From positions 18,763,921 through 18,827,920 of the forward strand of contig CM077005.1 in assembly GCA_039090855.1 (NCBI GenBank): a stretch of DNA of 64,000 nucleotides, given 5' to 3'. This document shows positions 43,030 through 55,009 of the stretch, piece after piece. The position numbers and the translations under genes were made by a program. Within the stretch, counting starts at the first letter, position 1. The number at the start of each line of letters is the position of its first letter. The notes beneath the pieces are model-generated. The model had not been told where the DNA came from, ran no database searches, and saw nothing but the letters and a program-made list of their open reading frames with translations. The stretch is from Macrothele yani. Its lineage: Eukaryota > Arthropoda > Arachnida > Araneae > Macrothelidae.

Positions 43030-43876
43030 CAAATTAATTTTAAAAGCTACTCCTACGTATAATTTGAAAGACTAACACGGCACTTTATCTTATCTAATTT
43101 TCTAACCAAGCACTTCTATGCCTCAGTAGGCACTGCATGTTTTTAAGAAGCAAATAAATAATTAATACATTACCCTCTCTAATTGATACATGCATACAAA
43201 AATCCTTTTCTTTCCTTAATTTTTTTTTTTGCTGCCGACCTGTGTGAACGTTTTTTTTTTTTGTTGTTTTTTGCTTAGAAAAGATAACTATATGAACATT
43301 TTTTTTCAAATTACCTTGTAAAAGATCAAAAAGGAGAACACAGCACAGGATAAGCACTGAAGCATTGAAATAGCGGTAAACAAGTTTTTTTTTCTTCCTG
43401 AAATTATGATTTAGTCAAATGCTAGCTTTAATATGAACTGAATGTCAGCAAACTGAGTTCAGTGCAGTAGGATCAACATAGTAGAAAAGAAGCTTTCTTT
43501 CTTCTTGTAAAATGTAGTTTAACAATAAGATAAAAAAAAATTGTTTCCAGCTACGTGATTGACAATAACCATTATCTTAAACAACAGCTTCACTGATGCA
43601 GAAACACTTCGCCTTGAAATCCCTTTTATGATATTTTCTGCTTTATTCTTTCAATGGTGAATGCTCTTATTCTAAAATGTTTAAGCATTGTCACTTTCAG
43701 TAAATTTGTATAATAGCTTAAATACTCATCATAATGTTTGAAATTTAGAAACAAGTTTTTGTGTGGAAGTCCATGTACTGCTTCAAGGAGTTTTGTTTTT
43801 CCATTCTGCTCTTGTGGCATACAGTGCCTATGGTATTTATTAAAAGTCTTTTCCATTGTCTTGATGATCGCATATA

Positions 43877-45060
43877 CACTAAGTGCCAGAAAAACTGATG
43901 CAGACAAGCTTATGCAAAATACATAGCAACGTCACCTATGCGCGTACTCGGTTGCGTCCGACAGTGCGTATATAAATCGACAGACATCCTTTCCAGCTGT
44001 CAGAACTGTTTTCGGTATGAGAATGACAAGTAATAACGATTTAAGAGATTTTCAACGCGGTGTCATAGTTGGCGTTCGTGAGATGGGCCATAGTATTTCG
44101 GAGGTAGAAACGAAGTTCGGATTTTCACGGACGACCATTGCAAGGGTGTACCGTGACTACAAGAATTCCGGCAAAACCTCCAACCTACGATGCCACTGTG
44201 GCCGTAAAAAGACATTGGGTGAACGTAACCATCGTCGGCTGTCAAGAATCGTTTCACGCGATAGGCGCGCAACACTCTCGCAGGTATAATCGGAATTCAA
44301 TGCTGGAGCCTCAACAAGCATCAGCGTCCGGATTGTGCAACGTACCCTTCACGATATGGGCTTTGGCAGCCGACACCCAACTCGAGTCCCCTTGATGGGT
44401 GCACGACACAGAGCTGTGCGCCTCGCTTGGGCACGGCAACACCGCCACTGGACACTTGATGACTGGAAACAAGTAGCCTGGTCTGACGAGTCGCGTTTCC
44501 AACTGTATTGGGCAGATGGAAGGATTCGTGTGTGGCGCAAACCCCATGAAGCCATGGATCCCGCCTGTCAACAGAAAACTGTGCCGGCTGGTGGGGGGTC
44601 CGTAATGGTATGGGGTGTATTTATCTGGACTTCACTGGGACTCCTAGTATGTCTACAAACGTCTGTGACCGGCCAACGCTATGTGCGAATCCTTCCTCAC
44701 GAGGTACACCCGTTCATGTCCTGCATTCATGCTGATGGGTTGGGCCTGTTCCAACAAGACAATGCACCTCTACACAAATATCGGGACGCCCCATTATGGT
44801 TAGAGGAGCATTTACCTGAGTTTGGGGTGTTGCCATTCCCACCCGAGTCCCCAGATCTGAACGTGATAGAACACACTTGGGATGCCATGCAATGCGCTAT
44901 CGAACACAGGAATCCGAGACCTCGGAATACCCCCGAATTGTGGAACGCTCTGCAGGAAGTATGGTGTGCATTGCCTACAGCATATTTCCAAAAGCTAGTG
45001 GAGTCCATGCCCCGTCGTATTTCTGCAGTCTTGCACTCCAGTTTTTCTGGCACTTCAGCG
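43877..45060 (+). mobile_element. Tc1-like transposon, copy 2
   Basis: Same termini as copy 1, TA on both sides, about 1.18 kb. This is the better preserved twin. Confidence 0.94.
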
Positions 45061-45072
45061 TATACTGCCTGA
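44017..45072 (+). pseudogene. Tc1-like transposase, one stop from open
   Basis: 352 codons from MRMTSNNDLRDF to GTSAYTA with a single in-frame stop (TAA, 44287-44289) after RDRRATLSQV. N-terminal HTH: GHSISEVETKFGFSRTTIAR; second HTH: TSISVRIVQRTLHDMGFGS; catalytic blocks VAWSDESRFQLYWADG (Asp), LFQQDNAPLHKYRD (Asp) and PPESPDLNVIEHTWDAMQ (Glu), i.e. DD34E; C-terminus LVESMPRRISAVLHSS. The stop is shared with copy 1, so it predates the duplication. The frame after the stop starts internally at 44335 but is unlikely to act alone, lacking the N-terminal DNA-binding part. Confidence 0.94.
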
Positions 45073-45523
45073 TGTGATGGTTAAAAAATATATTACTTTC
45101 ATTAAAAAACTTGCTGTAGCAGTTTTGCAGTCAGTTTCAAAGCATATAGCAGAGGATGGTGTGTGATTCGAAACAGACTGCACCTACAGTCACTATAAGC
45201 AGTTTTTTTTTTATTTTGAATAAAATATAACTGAACAGTTTTCCTGATAAAATGAAATATAACAAAGCAGCTTTCTGCAATATAAACTGAACAGTTCTTT
45301 TGGTATAATTAATATTTAGCAATATCATAATTGTTATTGCAATACATACCTTTCTGAAGTGAATTAACCTACGTTTCAAGAAATTCTTGCAGATCAGGTT
45401 AAAAATATCTTTTGTGTTTATGTTCCAAGGAGCTTCATGTTTCTTTCTAGCAGGAGTGATGCAAAGGAAGTGAAGGAAATCAATTATTATAGCGGAAGTC
45501 TTCTGAATAAATGAAATTTGTAA

Positions 45524-45745
45524 GGCTACCCCAGGCGAGTGGTGCAGTGGTCTAAGCGATTGCCTCTGATCATTCGTCCGAAAGGGATCTGAGTTCGAAT
45601 CCCGGTGAGGCATGGATGTTGTGTTTGTCTTATAGCACTGGCTCTCTCCCTTCCCTGGAACCAGTGGCCCTAAATTAGGGACGGGAGACTGCCTATAGCC
45701 CATTGAGTTGCTCACGGTGGTCGTTAAACCTCCAATAAAAAAAAT
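45524..45745 (+). mobile_element. tRNA-derived SINE (unit 2 end)
   Basis: Twin of 41631; shorter A tail (aataaaaaaaattg). Marks the end of the duplicated segment. Confidence 0.9.
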
Positions 45746-45961
45746 TGTAAGTTTAAGAACAAGGAATAGTTGCTAAAATATTCTTTCAGGGGAAGTCACT
45801 GAAGAATAATTTTTTAAAGAAGTGAAAAAATGCAGCTGATTCACCACTACACATTATTCCAAATGCAAGTAAAGACTGCTGGGAGTGTGAAATATGCTTC
45901 CAAAAATTCAGAGAAGATTTCAGTATTGAAAGGCATTTGCCACTGTAACCAAATGAAAAAT

Positions 45962-46161
45962 CTTTTTTTTTTTTTTTTGACTGAAGGTTTAACGACCACC
46001 GTGAGCCACTCAATAGGCTATAAGCAGTCACCCATCTCTAATTTAGGGTCACTGATTCCAAGAAAGGGAGAGAGCCAGTGCCGTAAGACAAACACGACAC
46101 CCATGCCTTACCGGGATTCAAACTCGGACCCCTTTTGTACGAATGATCAGAGGCCATCGCT
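45962..46161 (-). mobile_element. tRNA-derived SINE, head-truncated
   Basis: Poly-T, body with several changes, stops at gccatcgctagtc before the head end. Confidence 0.85.
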
Positions 46162-46614
46162 AGTCATGTAAAGCTCAACACTGATGAAAAATCACAATAG
46201 TGTGATATTAGTTACAAAGCATTCACTCAAATTCTAATATCCCAAATTCTATTATCTCATGTTCCTTCATACTGGTAAAGAGCAGCATCTATGCAATTTA
46301 CGTTTCAAGAAATTTACCGAGAAAACTCATCTTTCAAGAAATATAATTCTTCCCACACCTAAGGCATATGTTATTCACGGAAATAAGTCAAATAAATGGA
46401 AACTTGACATGAACATGAGTACTAAATGTCTGCTGAATTTTGCATTTCCCTTTCTACGTACCGTAGAAGTGCTCACTTTCCATAAGACGTGACATAATTC
46501 TGACGAGCAGATTCTTTTTTAAAAAGAAAACAATGTTTCTGCAATGTCCTCATAAAAATCCATACATTGCGACTGAATTTCTACACCAGACAGAAAAACT
46601 TAAACGCTGCTATT
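46162..46614. other. No gene recognised
   Basis: AT-rich. The frame at 46259-46492 (CNLRFKKFTEKTHLSRN..) vaguely resembles a decayed C2H2 finger, but the second Cys-His spacing is not met. Confidence 0.35.
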
Positions 46615-46844
46615 TTTTTTTTTTTTTTTTTTTTGATTGGAGGTTTAACGACCACCGTGAGCAACTCAAATGGGCTATAAGCAGTCGCCCGTCCCTAATT
46701 TAGGGTCACTGGTTCCAGGGAAGGGAGAGAGCCAGTGCCGTAAGACAAACACAACATCCATGCCTGACCGGGATTCGAACCCGGACCCCTTACGGACGAA
46801 TGATCAGAGGCCAACGCCTTAGACCACTGCGCCACCGGGGCGGC
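46615..46844 (-). mobile_element. tRNA-derived SINE, minus copy
   Basis: Young full-length copy, duplication ctgctattt. Confidence 0.92.
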
Positions 46845-46912
46845 TACACTGCTATTTGAAAGGAATGTAAGGGATCAAAGACATGAACAAAAGTGAGCAA
46901 AACCCCGTGCCC

Positions 46913-47545
46913 TTAAGGTGGTTCCACCTAAAACCTCTGGTCGCCCCGGTGGCGCAGTGGTCTAAGCCATGGCCTCTGATCATTCGTCCGAACGGGGTCC
47001 GGGTTCGAATCTCGGTGAGGCATGGATGTTGTGTTTGTCTTACGGCACTGGCTCTCTCCCTTCCCTGGAACTAGTGACCCTAAATTAGGGACGGGTGACT
47101 GCTCATAGCCCGCTGAGTTGCTCACGGTGGTCGTTAAACTTTCAATCAAAAAAAAAAAAAAATCTCTGCCTTATGTTTCCAATGATAAAATTTCTGTTCA
47201 TATTTTCTTCGCAATTAATGTATTCCCAAGGATGAAAATCTGCACATCGATAAAACAAACTTTAAGTTATAGCATGGGATACTTAATACTTGTTAAAACA
47301 TAACCATAATTACATTAAAACTAAATAATTTTTCTTTGAGTAATGTTCAGACTTGTTAATAGATGGCGCGACCTGTACATTGATGACGTCAGTAGACAAA
47401 CGAATGTTGGATTGCTTAATTATGATTAGGTTTTAGCAAGCATTAAGTATCCCATGCTATAACGTAAAGTTAGTTTTATCGATGTGCAGGTTTTCATCCT
47501 TAGGAATTCACTAATTACGAAAAAAATATGTACAGAAATTTTTGA
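46913..47545. mobile_element. TTAA-flanked MITE, third copy, with SINE inside
   Basis: Left end TTAAggtggttccacctaaaac. Shares tattcccaaggatgaaaatc, gatggcgcgacctgtacatt and gatgacgtcagtagacaaac with 17038-17550. The right terminus is missing (stops near acagaaatttttgagg). A SINE splits the left arm. Confidence 0.82.
46941..47162 (+). mobile_element. tRNA-derived SINE in MITE
   Basis: Plus copy, imperfect duplication aaaacctctgg / aaaatctctgc. Inserted 25 bp from the MITE tip. Confidence 0.9.
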
Positions 47546-47680
47546 GGAGGTGAAGGGACCCGTTTTGAGTGAAGCCAAAATAGATCAGCTGTTTCTGTCC
47601 TCTTTCTGAGGTGTGGGAGTCTGCGCTGCGCGAGTTCGGGAACGTGACGTCACTTCGTGTGGCTTAAGTAGTTTTGCTTA

Positions 47681-47898
47681 TTTTTTTTTATTGAAGGTTT
47701 AACAACCACCGTGAGCAACTCAATGGGCTATAAGCAGTCGCCCGTCCCTAATTTAGGGTCACTGGTTCTAGGGAAGGGAGAGAACCAGTGCCGTAAGACA
47801 AACACAACATCCATGCCTCACCGGGATTCGAACCCGGACCCCTTTCGGACGAATGATCAGAGGCCATTGTTTAGACCACTGCGCCACCAATGGGCGGC
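47681..47898 (-). mobile_element. tRNA-derived SINE, minus copy
   Basis: Perfect duplication agttttgctta. Head end altered (ccaccaatgggcggc). Confidence 0.92.
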
Positions 47899-48082
47899 AG
47901 TTTTGCTTAGCGCATGCAAACCAAGGATTGAGAAAGAAGGAATATTTCGGACTTCTTATTTTTTAACATTAGGGTTTTGGTTATATTTTAAACATGGTTA
48001 CTTGCACATGTGCAGTATGCAAGTAACCATGCGCACAATGCACTTCCTCTCAAAAAATCATTATTTTGTTCAATTTTTAAAG

Positions 48083-48314
48083 GCCGCCCCGGTGGCGCAG
48101 TGGTCTAAGCGATGGCCTCTGATCATTCGTCCGTAAGGGGTCCGGGTTCGAATCCCGGTGAGGCATGGATGTTGTGTTTGTCTTACGGCACTGGCTCTCT
48201 CCCTTCCCCGGAACCAGTGACCCTAAATTAGGGACGGGCGACTGCTTATAGCCCATTGAGTTGCTCACGGTGGTCGTTAAACCTCCAATTAAAAAAAAAA
48301 AAAAAAAAAAAAAA
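48083..48314 (+). mobile_element. tRNA-derived SINE
   Basis: Consensus head, ~24-nt poly-A, duplication aatttttaaag. Confidence 0.95.
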
Positions 48315-48324
48315 TTTTTTAAAG

Positions 48325-48666
48325 AAATACCAACACATATTTTCCTGTTTTTTTCTGGAAATTTTTTATTATGGGAATGAATATTTCATCCTCAATTTTT
48401 TTCATGCCTGTATGGGTAGAGTAAGGGTCCGAAAAACCCGTTCAAAATCGCGATTTCCCCATAGAGATATACAGGAGGTTCTCAGATTGGGCGCATTGGC
48501 GTAGTCAGCTGATAAAAAGTGGCGTCATGCCAGAAGCACAGGGAGAGGGGCTGTTGCGACCTCCTCTTTCTTCTAACATCCTTGGGTGAAACCATGTTCC
48601 ACGTGATTATTTAAAGCCCGATTTGAAACACACGCACGACCAGCCAATACAGATGAACCCATCGAG
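48325..48666. other. No gene recognised
   Basis: Unassigned sequence between SINEs. Confidence 0.4.
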
Positions 48667-48895
48667 GCCGCCCCGGTGGCGCAGTGGTCTAAGCGATGGC
48701 CTCTGATCATTCGTCCGAACGGGGTCCGGGTTCGAATCCCGGTGAGGCATGGATGTTGTGTTTGTCTTACGGCACTGGCTCTCCCTTCCCTGGAACCAGT
48801 GACCCTAAATTAGGGACGGGCGACTGTTTATAGCCCATTGAGTTGCTCACGGTGGTCGTTAAACCTCCAATCAAAAAAAAAAAAAAAAAAAAAAA
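48667..48895 (+). mobile_element. tRNA-derived SINE, reference copy
   Basis: Best example of the family (about 28 copies and fragments in this window). The head gccgccccggtggcgcagtg gtctaag contains an A-box-like gtggcgcagtgg; ggttcgaatcc is a perfect B box, closed by cggtgaggca. The body follows (atggatgttgtgtttgtctt, tccctggaaccagtgaccct, aaattagggacgggcgactg, cccattgagttgctcacggt, cgttaaacctccaatc) and a poly-A tail. About 205 bp without tail. Transcribed by Pol III from the head; moved by a LINE partner's enzymes, which must recognise poly-A and so is probably not the RTE seen here. Duplication aacccatcgag. Confidence 0.96.
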
Positions 48896-48927
48896 CCCAT
48901 CGAGCTCGATGGATGAACTGCTTTCCT

Positions 48928-49157
48928 GCCGCCCCGGTGGCGCAGTGGTCTAAGCGATGGCCTCTGATCATTCGTCTGAACGGGGTCCGGGTTCGAATCC
49001 CGGTGAGGCATGGATGTTGTGTTTGTCTTACGGCACTGGTTCTCTCCCTTTCCTGGATCCAGTGGCCCTAAGTTAGGGACGGGCGACTGCTTATAGCCCA
49101 TTGAGTTGCTCACGGCGGTCGTTAAACCTCTAATCAAAAAAAAAAAAAAAAAAAAAA
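48928..49157 (+). mobile_element. tRNA-derived SINE
   Basis: Only ~33 bp after the previous SINE, same orientation; own duplication aactgctttcc, so an independent insertion and not a tandem duplicate. Confidence 0.95.
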
Positions 49158-51629
49158 CTGCTTTCCGTCCTTGCTAAAGGTAGAACATCCGGTTTTCAAA
49201 CACTGACGGAAGTAGGTAGGTATTTGCCAGTCTATCGTGGGTGGCAACACTAACACTCTTTCACAATCACATCACATTGAAAAAGTGACGAAACCACTGC
49301 GACGTGAGTGCTGCGTTCATTGGCGTTTGCTTGAAATTGCGAATTTGTGACATTTATTTATTTTTGTGGTATGTAGTAATAAAATATTATCCTACGAATT
49401 TATATTTCTTAAATATTTGATGTAATGAATTAATGTCATTCTGTTCTAAGGGGGAATGTTATTTTTATTGTAATAATGTGTAACCACTAATAGATGTTAC
49501 CCCAAATAATTTGTTTACTGCACGTTTCCCACATTAACCGTTATGGAAATCTGATGTAACAGAATCGTTTCTGTAGTTAAGCTGCCAGTGTGATTGGTAG
49601 TTTGGGAGATTTCGATCGTGTTGTTCAAAGACATTTTTAAGCAATACAAAATCAGCAATGAACCCGCCATTTATCGCGCGTTGTGGTGGTGTCATGTGAT
49701 TGTTCAATCAAAAACATGAGAAGCACAAGCACCGGGCTCTCGAAACGTATTTATCGTGGCTGATGTTCTTAACCAATATTGACTAAATAAGATATCGAAT
49801 TCTCGGTTGCGAGGAGAGAGAGCATATGTTTTGACTAAAATGTTTCACAACATGAATTCTGACCAACTACGATGTAAGAGTATTTGAAAAAGCCTTAAGG
49901 TAATGAAGCACCTCCATGCCGTCAAATGTCAACTCCGACAGAAATTTAAAAAACCCCAAAAAACTGAATGTTGTCAGGGTGTACAATGATGTAATAATTA
50001 TTCAGTTGTAATGTTTGGTCTGTATTTTGCTGTGTAACCCACCGTGCCAAAAGTTGTGCAGGAGATACCCTTTGTTTTTGTTATTTTTGTAAAGCAACAG
50101 AATAAGCTCCAAGGTGAGTAGAGAAAGCATGCCTTTGTGTATACACAAACCGACTGCTGCACCTCTTTCCACTGTCGACAGTGACATGGTTGGCTCAAAT
50201 CAACTGAACAGTGAAGCAGGAAAACCTTTACTTTAGGGCCAGCCAGGCCTATGACTTTTCACTCACTGAACAAAACATTCCAGCATTGTATTTTAAATTG
50301 CAACAAATTAATTTATGCAGTTCTACTGCAAGAAATGACACAAAGTGTGCCTATTTAATTATGGCTTATTTTAAATTCATTTAAAAGTGATGTATTGTGA
50401 ATGCAATGTTTTGCAGAATTCCGTACAAAAATACTTATGTAGAATACACATTATGAATAGCATCACATTTCATTCGTCTTCACTTCATTCGGAACAGCAT
50501 CACTTTTCAGTTATCTGATTGAAGGAATTCCTAACAGTTCGCCTTTTAAGTTTGATGTATAGGAATCATTGACGAAATGCATAGAACATATTCTTGATTG
50601 CTTCGGAGTAAAATAACCACCTGGGTGATATTTTATGATCCACTGCTTACATGTTTCATAGTCATTGGGAAATCAATGGAACATCACTTCTTTCATATTG
50701 TAGTGTCCATTTCTACAAATAGCTACTGCACAGTTTATCATAATTGCCCCTTTTCACATAAGAATAACTGCTATCTATTGCAAGAATCTTAAAAATATTC
50801 TGCACAGAACAGATAATTAAAAATGCACAGGAATTTTGCTGAAATTAGTTTTCAGATAAGCGAGATAACAGAATAAACTCATAAAAGAAAGGAGCGCACA
50901 GTGACAGCTTGATCCTGGGGAACTGAACTACCTTTGAACTAAACTACATCCCAGCTCCTGCTCCTTTACCACCCCAAGGTAGGCTTAAGAGTGTTTGAGC
51001 TACCTTCTCTACTTATCTCTTTTGTTGTCCCCAGAAAGGTGTGTTTTTGTTAACCTTCCACACTTTAACTTAATGATTCAATTGAAAAAAGTGGAAAAGG
51101 AAAATTTTTATTTTGATCTCTACAAGTCTCATTGTTCATGTTTCTGTTCATATTATTTTTCATACATGAGTCAAAACTGTTGCTAAACTTAAAAGCAGCA
51201 GCCTAATATTATGAAATACTTGGATAGCTGTGTTCAGCATTGTGTTATTTTGTATTTGTTGTATGTGTACATATCTGTAAAACCTTTGACATACAGGGCA
51301 GTGCAGACCAAACTTTGTAACCGAATATGCTGCATGACAGAAAGAGAACTTTTTTCCAACTGGGGGAGGGTCTTTATGCTTAGAACAGTTATTTTGGTAG
51401 AAAATTAAAACATGCATGAAAACTACATGAAGGTTTCCCAGGACTCCAGTCTGTGTTGGCACCTGCAAATAATAAACTTTATTATGAAAGGGGTAGGGGT
51501 CAAAAAATTTTGGATCCACCACTGATATGAAACTTTATCTTCAAATTTTGCTTTAGCCACATTCCAAAAGCAGGTACCATAGGCATACCTGCCAACATTG
51601 GCAAGAATCTTTTCAGTAGTAACTAGTAC
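49158..51629. other. Longest stretch without recognised repeats or genes
   Basis: About 2.5 kb AT-rich sequence. No open frame of credible length or family motif on either strand. It could be intron or intergenic. Confidence 0.5.
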
Positions 51630-53870
51630 AGGGGGTCCACATTCTGGAAAGTCAGGGAAATGCCTAAAATGTTGTTAAAGTCAGGGAAAATCAGTGATAT
51701 TTTAAAAAAAGTTGGGGAAATGTCAGTCACAGTTAGACTACAACTAGGTTTAACCTGGCGTCGGAGAGTGACGCCCTCATGGTCCAACACACTTGCACTT
51801 GGTGTTGCAGACAACCACTAACTTCCCCTTCCTACTAATGTAGCCCTGTATTTCCTACCTATTATTGTAAGTTGTGTTACATTACTTGTTAAAATTTCTC
51901 TTTTTGTTTTAGGTCAAAGGAGTAGAAGAAAATTTGTGATATAAGTTATACCTTGTTAAAAGGCAATTAAGACTGCAGCAATGTCAAAGCATTGTGTGTC
52001 TAATGAACAGTGGGACGAACAATTAAAACCTGAGTTTTCTGGTTGGATAGCTGCTGTGAACGGCGACAATGAATCAGCATTTTGTAAAGTGTGCTCTAAA
52101 ACTTTCAAGCTTAGCAACTTCTTTCGCTTCCTCTGTGAAAAAGAACTTTGTAATAACGAACTCTTGCCATCAACAAGCTCAGGAAATGTGGAATCAGTAC
52201 TTATAGAAAATATTAAGTCTAATGACTTAAATACTTATGTTATGAAAGATGATGTGAAGCCCAGTGACCTTAATGCTTATGTAGTGAAAGATTGATGTAA
52301 CAAAGTCGGAAATAATATGGGCCATGGAAGTGTTGTCCAAGCGAATGTCTCTGAACTCTTGTACACAGATTAACAAAACATTTCAGTTAATGTTTCCTGT
52401 CAGTGCAATAGCTTCAAAATTTACTTTAGGCAAAAGCAAAGCATCTTATTTTGATAAACCATGGATTGGCACCACATTTCAAAAAGTGTTTAATGGACGA
52501 TCTGAAGCAGTGCACTGACTTTGTAATTTCTTTTGATGAATCACTAAACAAAATTTGCTCAACGTGGGCAAATGAATCAGTTTGTTTGTTATTGGGACGT
52601 CAATCTGCAAAAAGTTTCCACTAGATACTTAAGTAGTGTGTTTTTAGGACGGGCAACAGCTAATGACCTTTTAGAGAAATTCATTAAAGGTGCACCTCTT
52701 CCCTTGGATAACATGCTACAAGTGTCAATGGATGGACCTAACGTTAATCTCAGCTTTCTTCAAAAGCTGAAAGATAAACTTAGAACTGAAAATCCAGATG
52801 GTAAATTATTATTTGACATAGGAGTATGTGGTCTTCACGTGGTCAATGGAGCTATGAAAACTGGACTTGAAGCAGTGAAATGGGATATACATCACTTTCT
52901 GCATAACTTGTACTACCATTTAAAAGAAAGACCTGCTCGCCATGCAAATTATACTATGATTACTGGATGTAAAGATTTTCTTTTGAAATTTTGCACTGTA
53001 AGGTGGTTGGAAAACGTTAATTGTTTGACTAGGGCATTGCTTGTCTTTGATCATATCAAGAAATATGTTCAAGAATCATCGGTTTCCAGCAAACTTCACA
53101 TGTTTCTTGCAGAATTCATGGAAAGTCCACTGTTAAAATGCAAATTCGCTGCATTTAGGACTATAGCTTCAGAGTGTGAATCTTTTTTGAGAAGGTTCCA
53201 AAGCCTTTAATTCCTTTCTTACACACTGATTTGCTGGATCTGATGAAAAATTTGGTGGCACGAAGCTTGAAGCCTGACAAATTAAGTGAAAGCTGATAGT
53301 GTCTCAAAACTGTTATAACTTTAGATGTATCAAAAAGTGAAAATCTTCTCTCAATTGAGAAAGTTGATATTGGATTTAGTGCTAAAAAGCTATTAAAAGA
53401 AGTGAAGTGCTCAGAAAGGGAGAAATTAGAGTTTAAGCTTTAATTTAGGAAACTTGTGACCAGTATGATTGAAAAACTTTGTTAGAAAAGCCCACTAAAA
53501 TTTAAGTTTGTTCGTGGGGTAACATGTTTGGACCCAAATATTATAGTGCAGCAGCCGAGTCTAGGCAAGAAGAGAGTGGAAATTGTGCTCGAAGTTTCAC
53601 CTAGTGCAAACAGGATTTCAGATGACTGCTGAAAAAGCTAATAAACAGTACGCTTCATTGTGTGTAGAAGCTCGTTCTGCTTTAAAGTCTCAGTTTGATG
53701 AATTTTTAGGCAGTCATGATTCCATTGGATTAGACAAATCTTACAGTGCTCTACTTGACAACCAAAAACAATTTGGTGAACTTTGGAATGTAATAAAAAT
53801 TTGTCTCATAGAAATGCTTCAGTGGAAGGTGGATTTTCTATCAATTTTTATATAGGTGACTGTTTTGTTA
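51630..53870 (+). mobile_element. Second hAT-type element, different family
   Basis: Left part cagggggtccacattctgga followed by several 'gtcagggaaa' repeats (51650-51720), typical of the leader of this hAT group, then the transposase relic. A 3' end was not found. Confidence 0.6.
51981..53855 (+). pseudogene. hAT-like transposase relic
   Basis: Starts MSKHCVSNEQWDEQLKPEFS with ESAFCKVCSKTFKLSN, a BED-like finger start. After a damaged stretch (52290-52560) a long open frame (52572-53210) reads TRYLSSVFLGRATANDLLEK, LQVSMDGPNVNLSFLQKL (catalytic Asp region), GVCGLHVVNGAMKTG and FCTVRWLENVNCLTRAL. A final piece (53583-53855) reads YASLCVEARSALKSQFDEFL with a shifted EGGFS block. I recall this family as multicopy in fish and arthropods. 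Breaks near 52290, 52500, 53210-53580 and 53810. Confidence 0.82.
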
Positions 53871-55000
53871 ATTTATGATTCCTCATCATTTCTTTTTAAT
53901 TTTGATCTGCAGTTCATTGGTAATAATAATTTTTTGTGTGATAATCAATTGCTGGGGATTTTTTTCCCAATAAGTTCCTATAGCCTGCAGTTGGGGCTTT
54001 ACCAAAGTACAAAAACAATGTAATTTGTTATTTATATTTTGTTCACTTTTCTGTATTTTAAAAATGTTAGATAGTTTTGTGTTTCATTTTGAAGCATAAG
54101 CTACTGATTAAAAATATGTTTAGTTATGTTTGCTTGATATATTGGTGATTTTAACTTAACATGGTTCTGGCAGTCATATTTTGTTTGTTGTTAAGTTTCA
54201 TTTGTCAACTATGTATTTATCTCAAATATACATAATTCATCATAAATATACCACTCAGTAATTTTTATGACTTGAAATGCTGTTTCATTTTTCTTTTAAT
54301 ATGTATATGGAACTTAAATATATTGTACTCTGTACACCTATGTCATATTCTTTGTTAGGAGCTCTCGGGTGCAATGTATATGTTTTAAAATTAATGTAAT
54401 CTGTTTTAAGGAGGTAAACATCTTGTTGGTAGAATCTCAAATGGGTCTGTAACAAAAGAAAGGTTTGAACTGCTGGTTTATGCCATTTGTGAATATCTTA
54501 TTGATATAAATTACTGTGTTATTTAAAATGTGCATTCTACATTTTTTATCATTTTAAACAGCTTATTAAAGTCAGAAAAAGTATGGCTGATGAAGAATAT
54601 GAACCTGATGAGTAAGTGTAAAGTTATTTTGTTGTCTCTAATAAATTTCTTTTTTTTTTTTTGCAGAATCTGCATGTATTTTTTTTTTTTTCAGTTTAGT
54701 TTCAATTTAATTTTTTGCTGCTTTGCAAGAATGGTTTGTGTTGGAACTTTTTCCGTGCTAGTGTTCTTTTAAGTGTACAAATAACTCATTTTTCTGCTGC
54801 TTATAACAACTTGTTATAGATATGAGTAATTCCATAGACCATATTATAGATGTCAGTTGGTGTATGTATCATATCAGTGTAAGGCTTAACTGGTCATATC
54901 ATGATGAGTCCATTTGAGTAGCAAAACATATTATTTGTGCACTCCAAAATGAAGACTTGCCATTGATTTTCATCATGAAAAAAAAGGGGCTGCACTTTGA
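53871..55000. other. AT-rich, no gene recognised
   Basis: T-rich sequence with poly-T runs near 54648-54700; no family motifs. Confidence 0.5.
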
Positions 55001-55009
55001 ATCTTGCAG

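Larger units (their letters stand above)
41861..45745. repeat. 3.9-kb tandem duplication, unit 2
   Basis: Second unit: hAT 3' part (41861-42656), SINE (42827), Tc1 (43877) and SINE (45524), all in the same order as unit 1. Confidence 0.95.

Noticed and set aside
43626..43907. 93-codon antisense frame between hAT and Tc1
   Set aside because: Not kept open in the duplicate unit at 39736-40016 and no family motif; treated as chance.
46259..46492. C2H2 zinc-finger gene fragment
   Set aside because: HTGKEQHLC-like text appears, but the Cys and His spacing of a finger is not met anywhere in the frame.
48667..48750. tRNA gene at each SINE head
   Set aside because: The B box is perfect, but the acceptor and anticodon arms are not tRNA-like, and each is followed by the same SINE body and poly-A.
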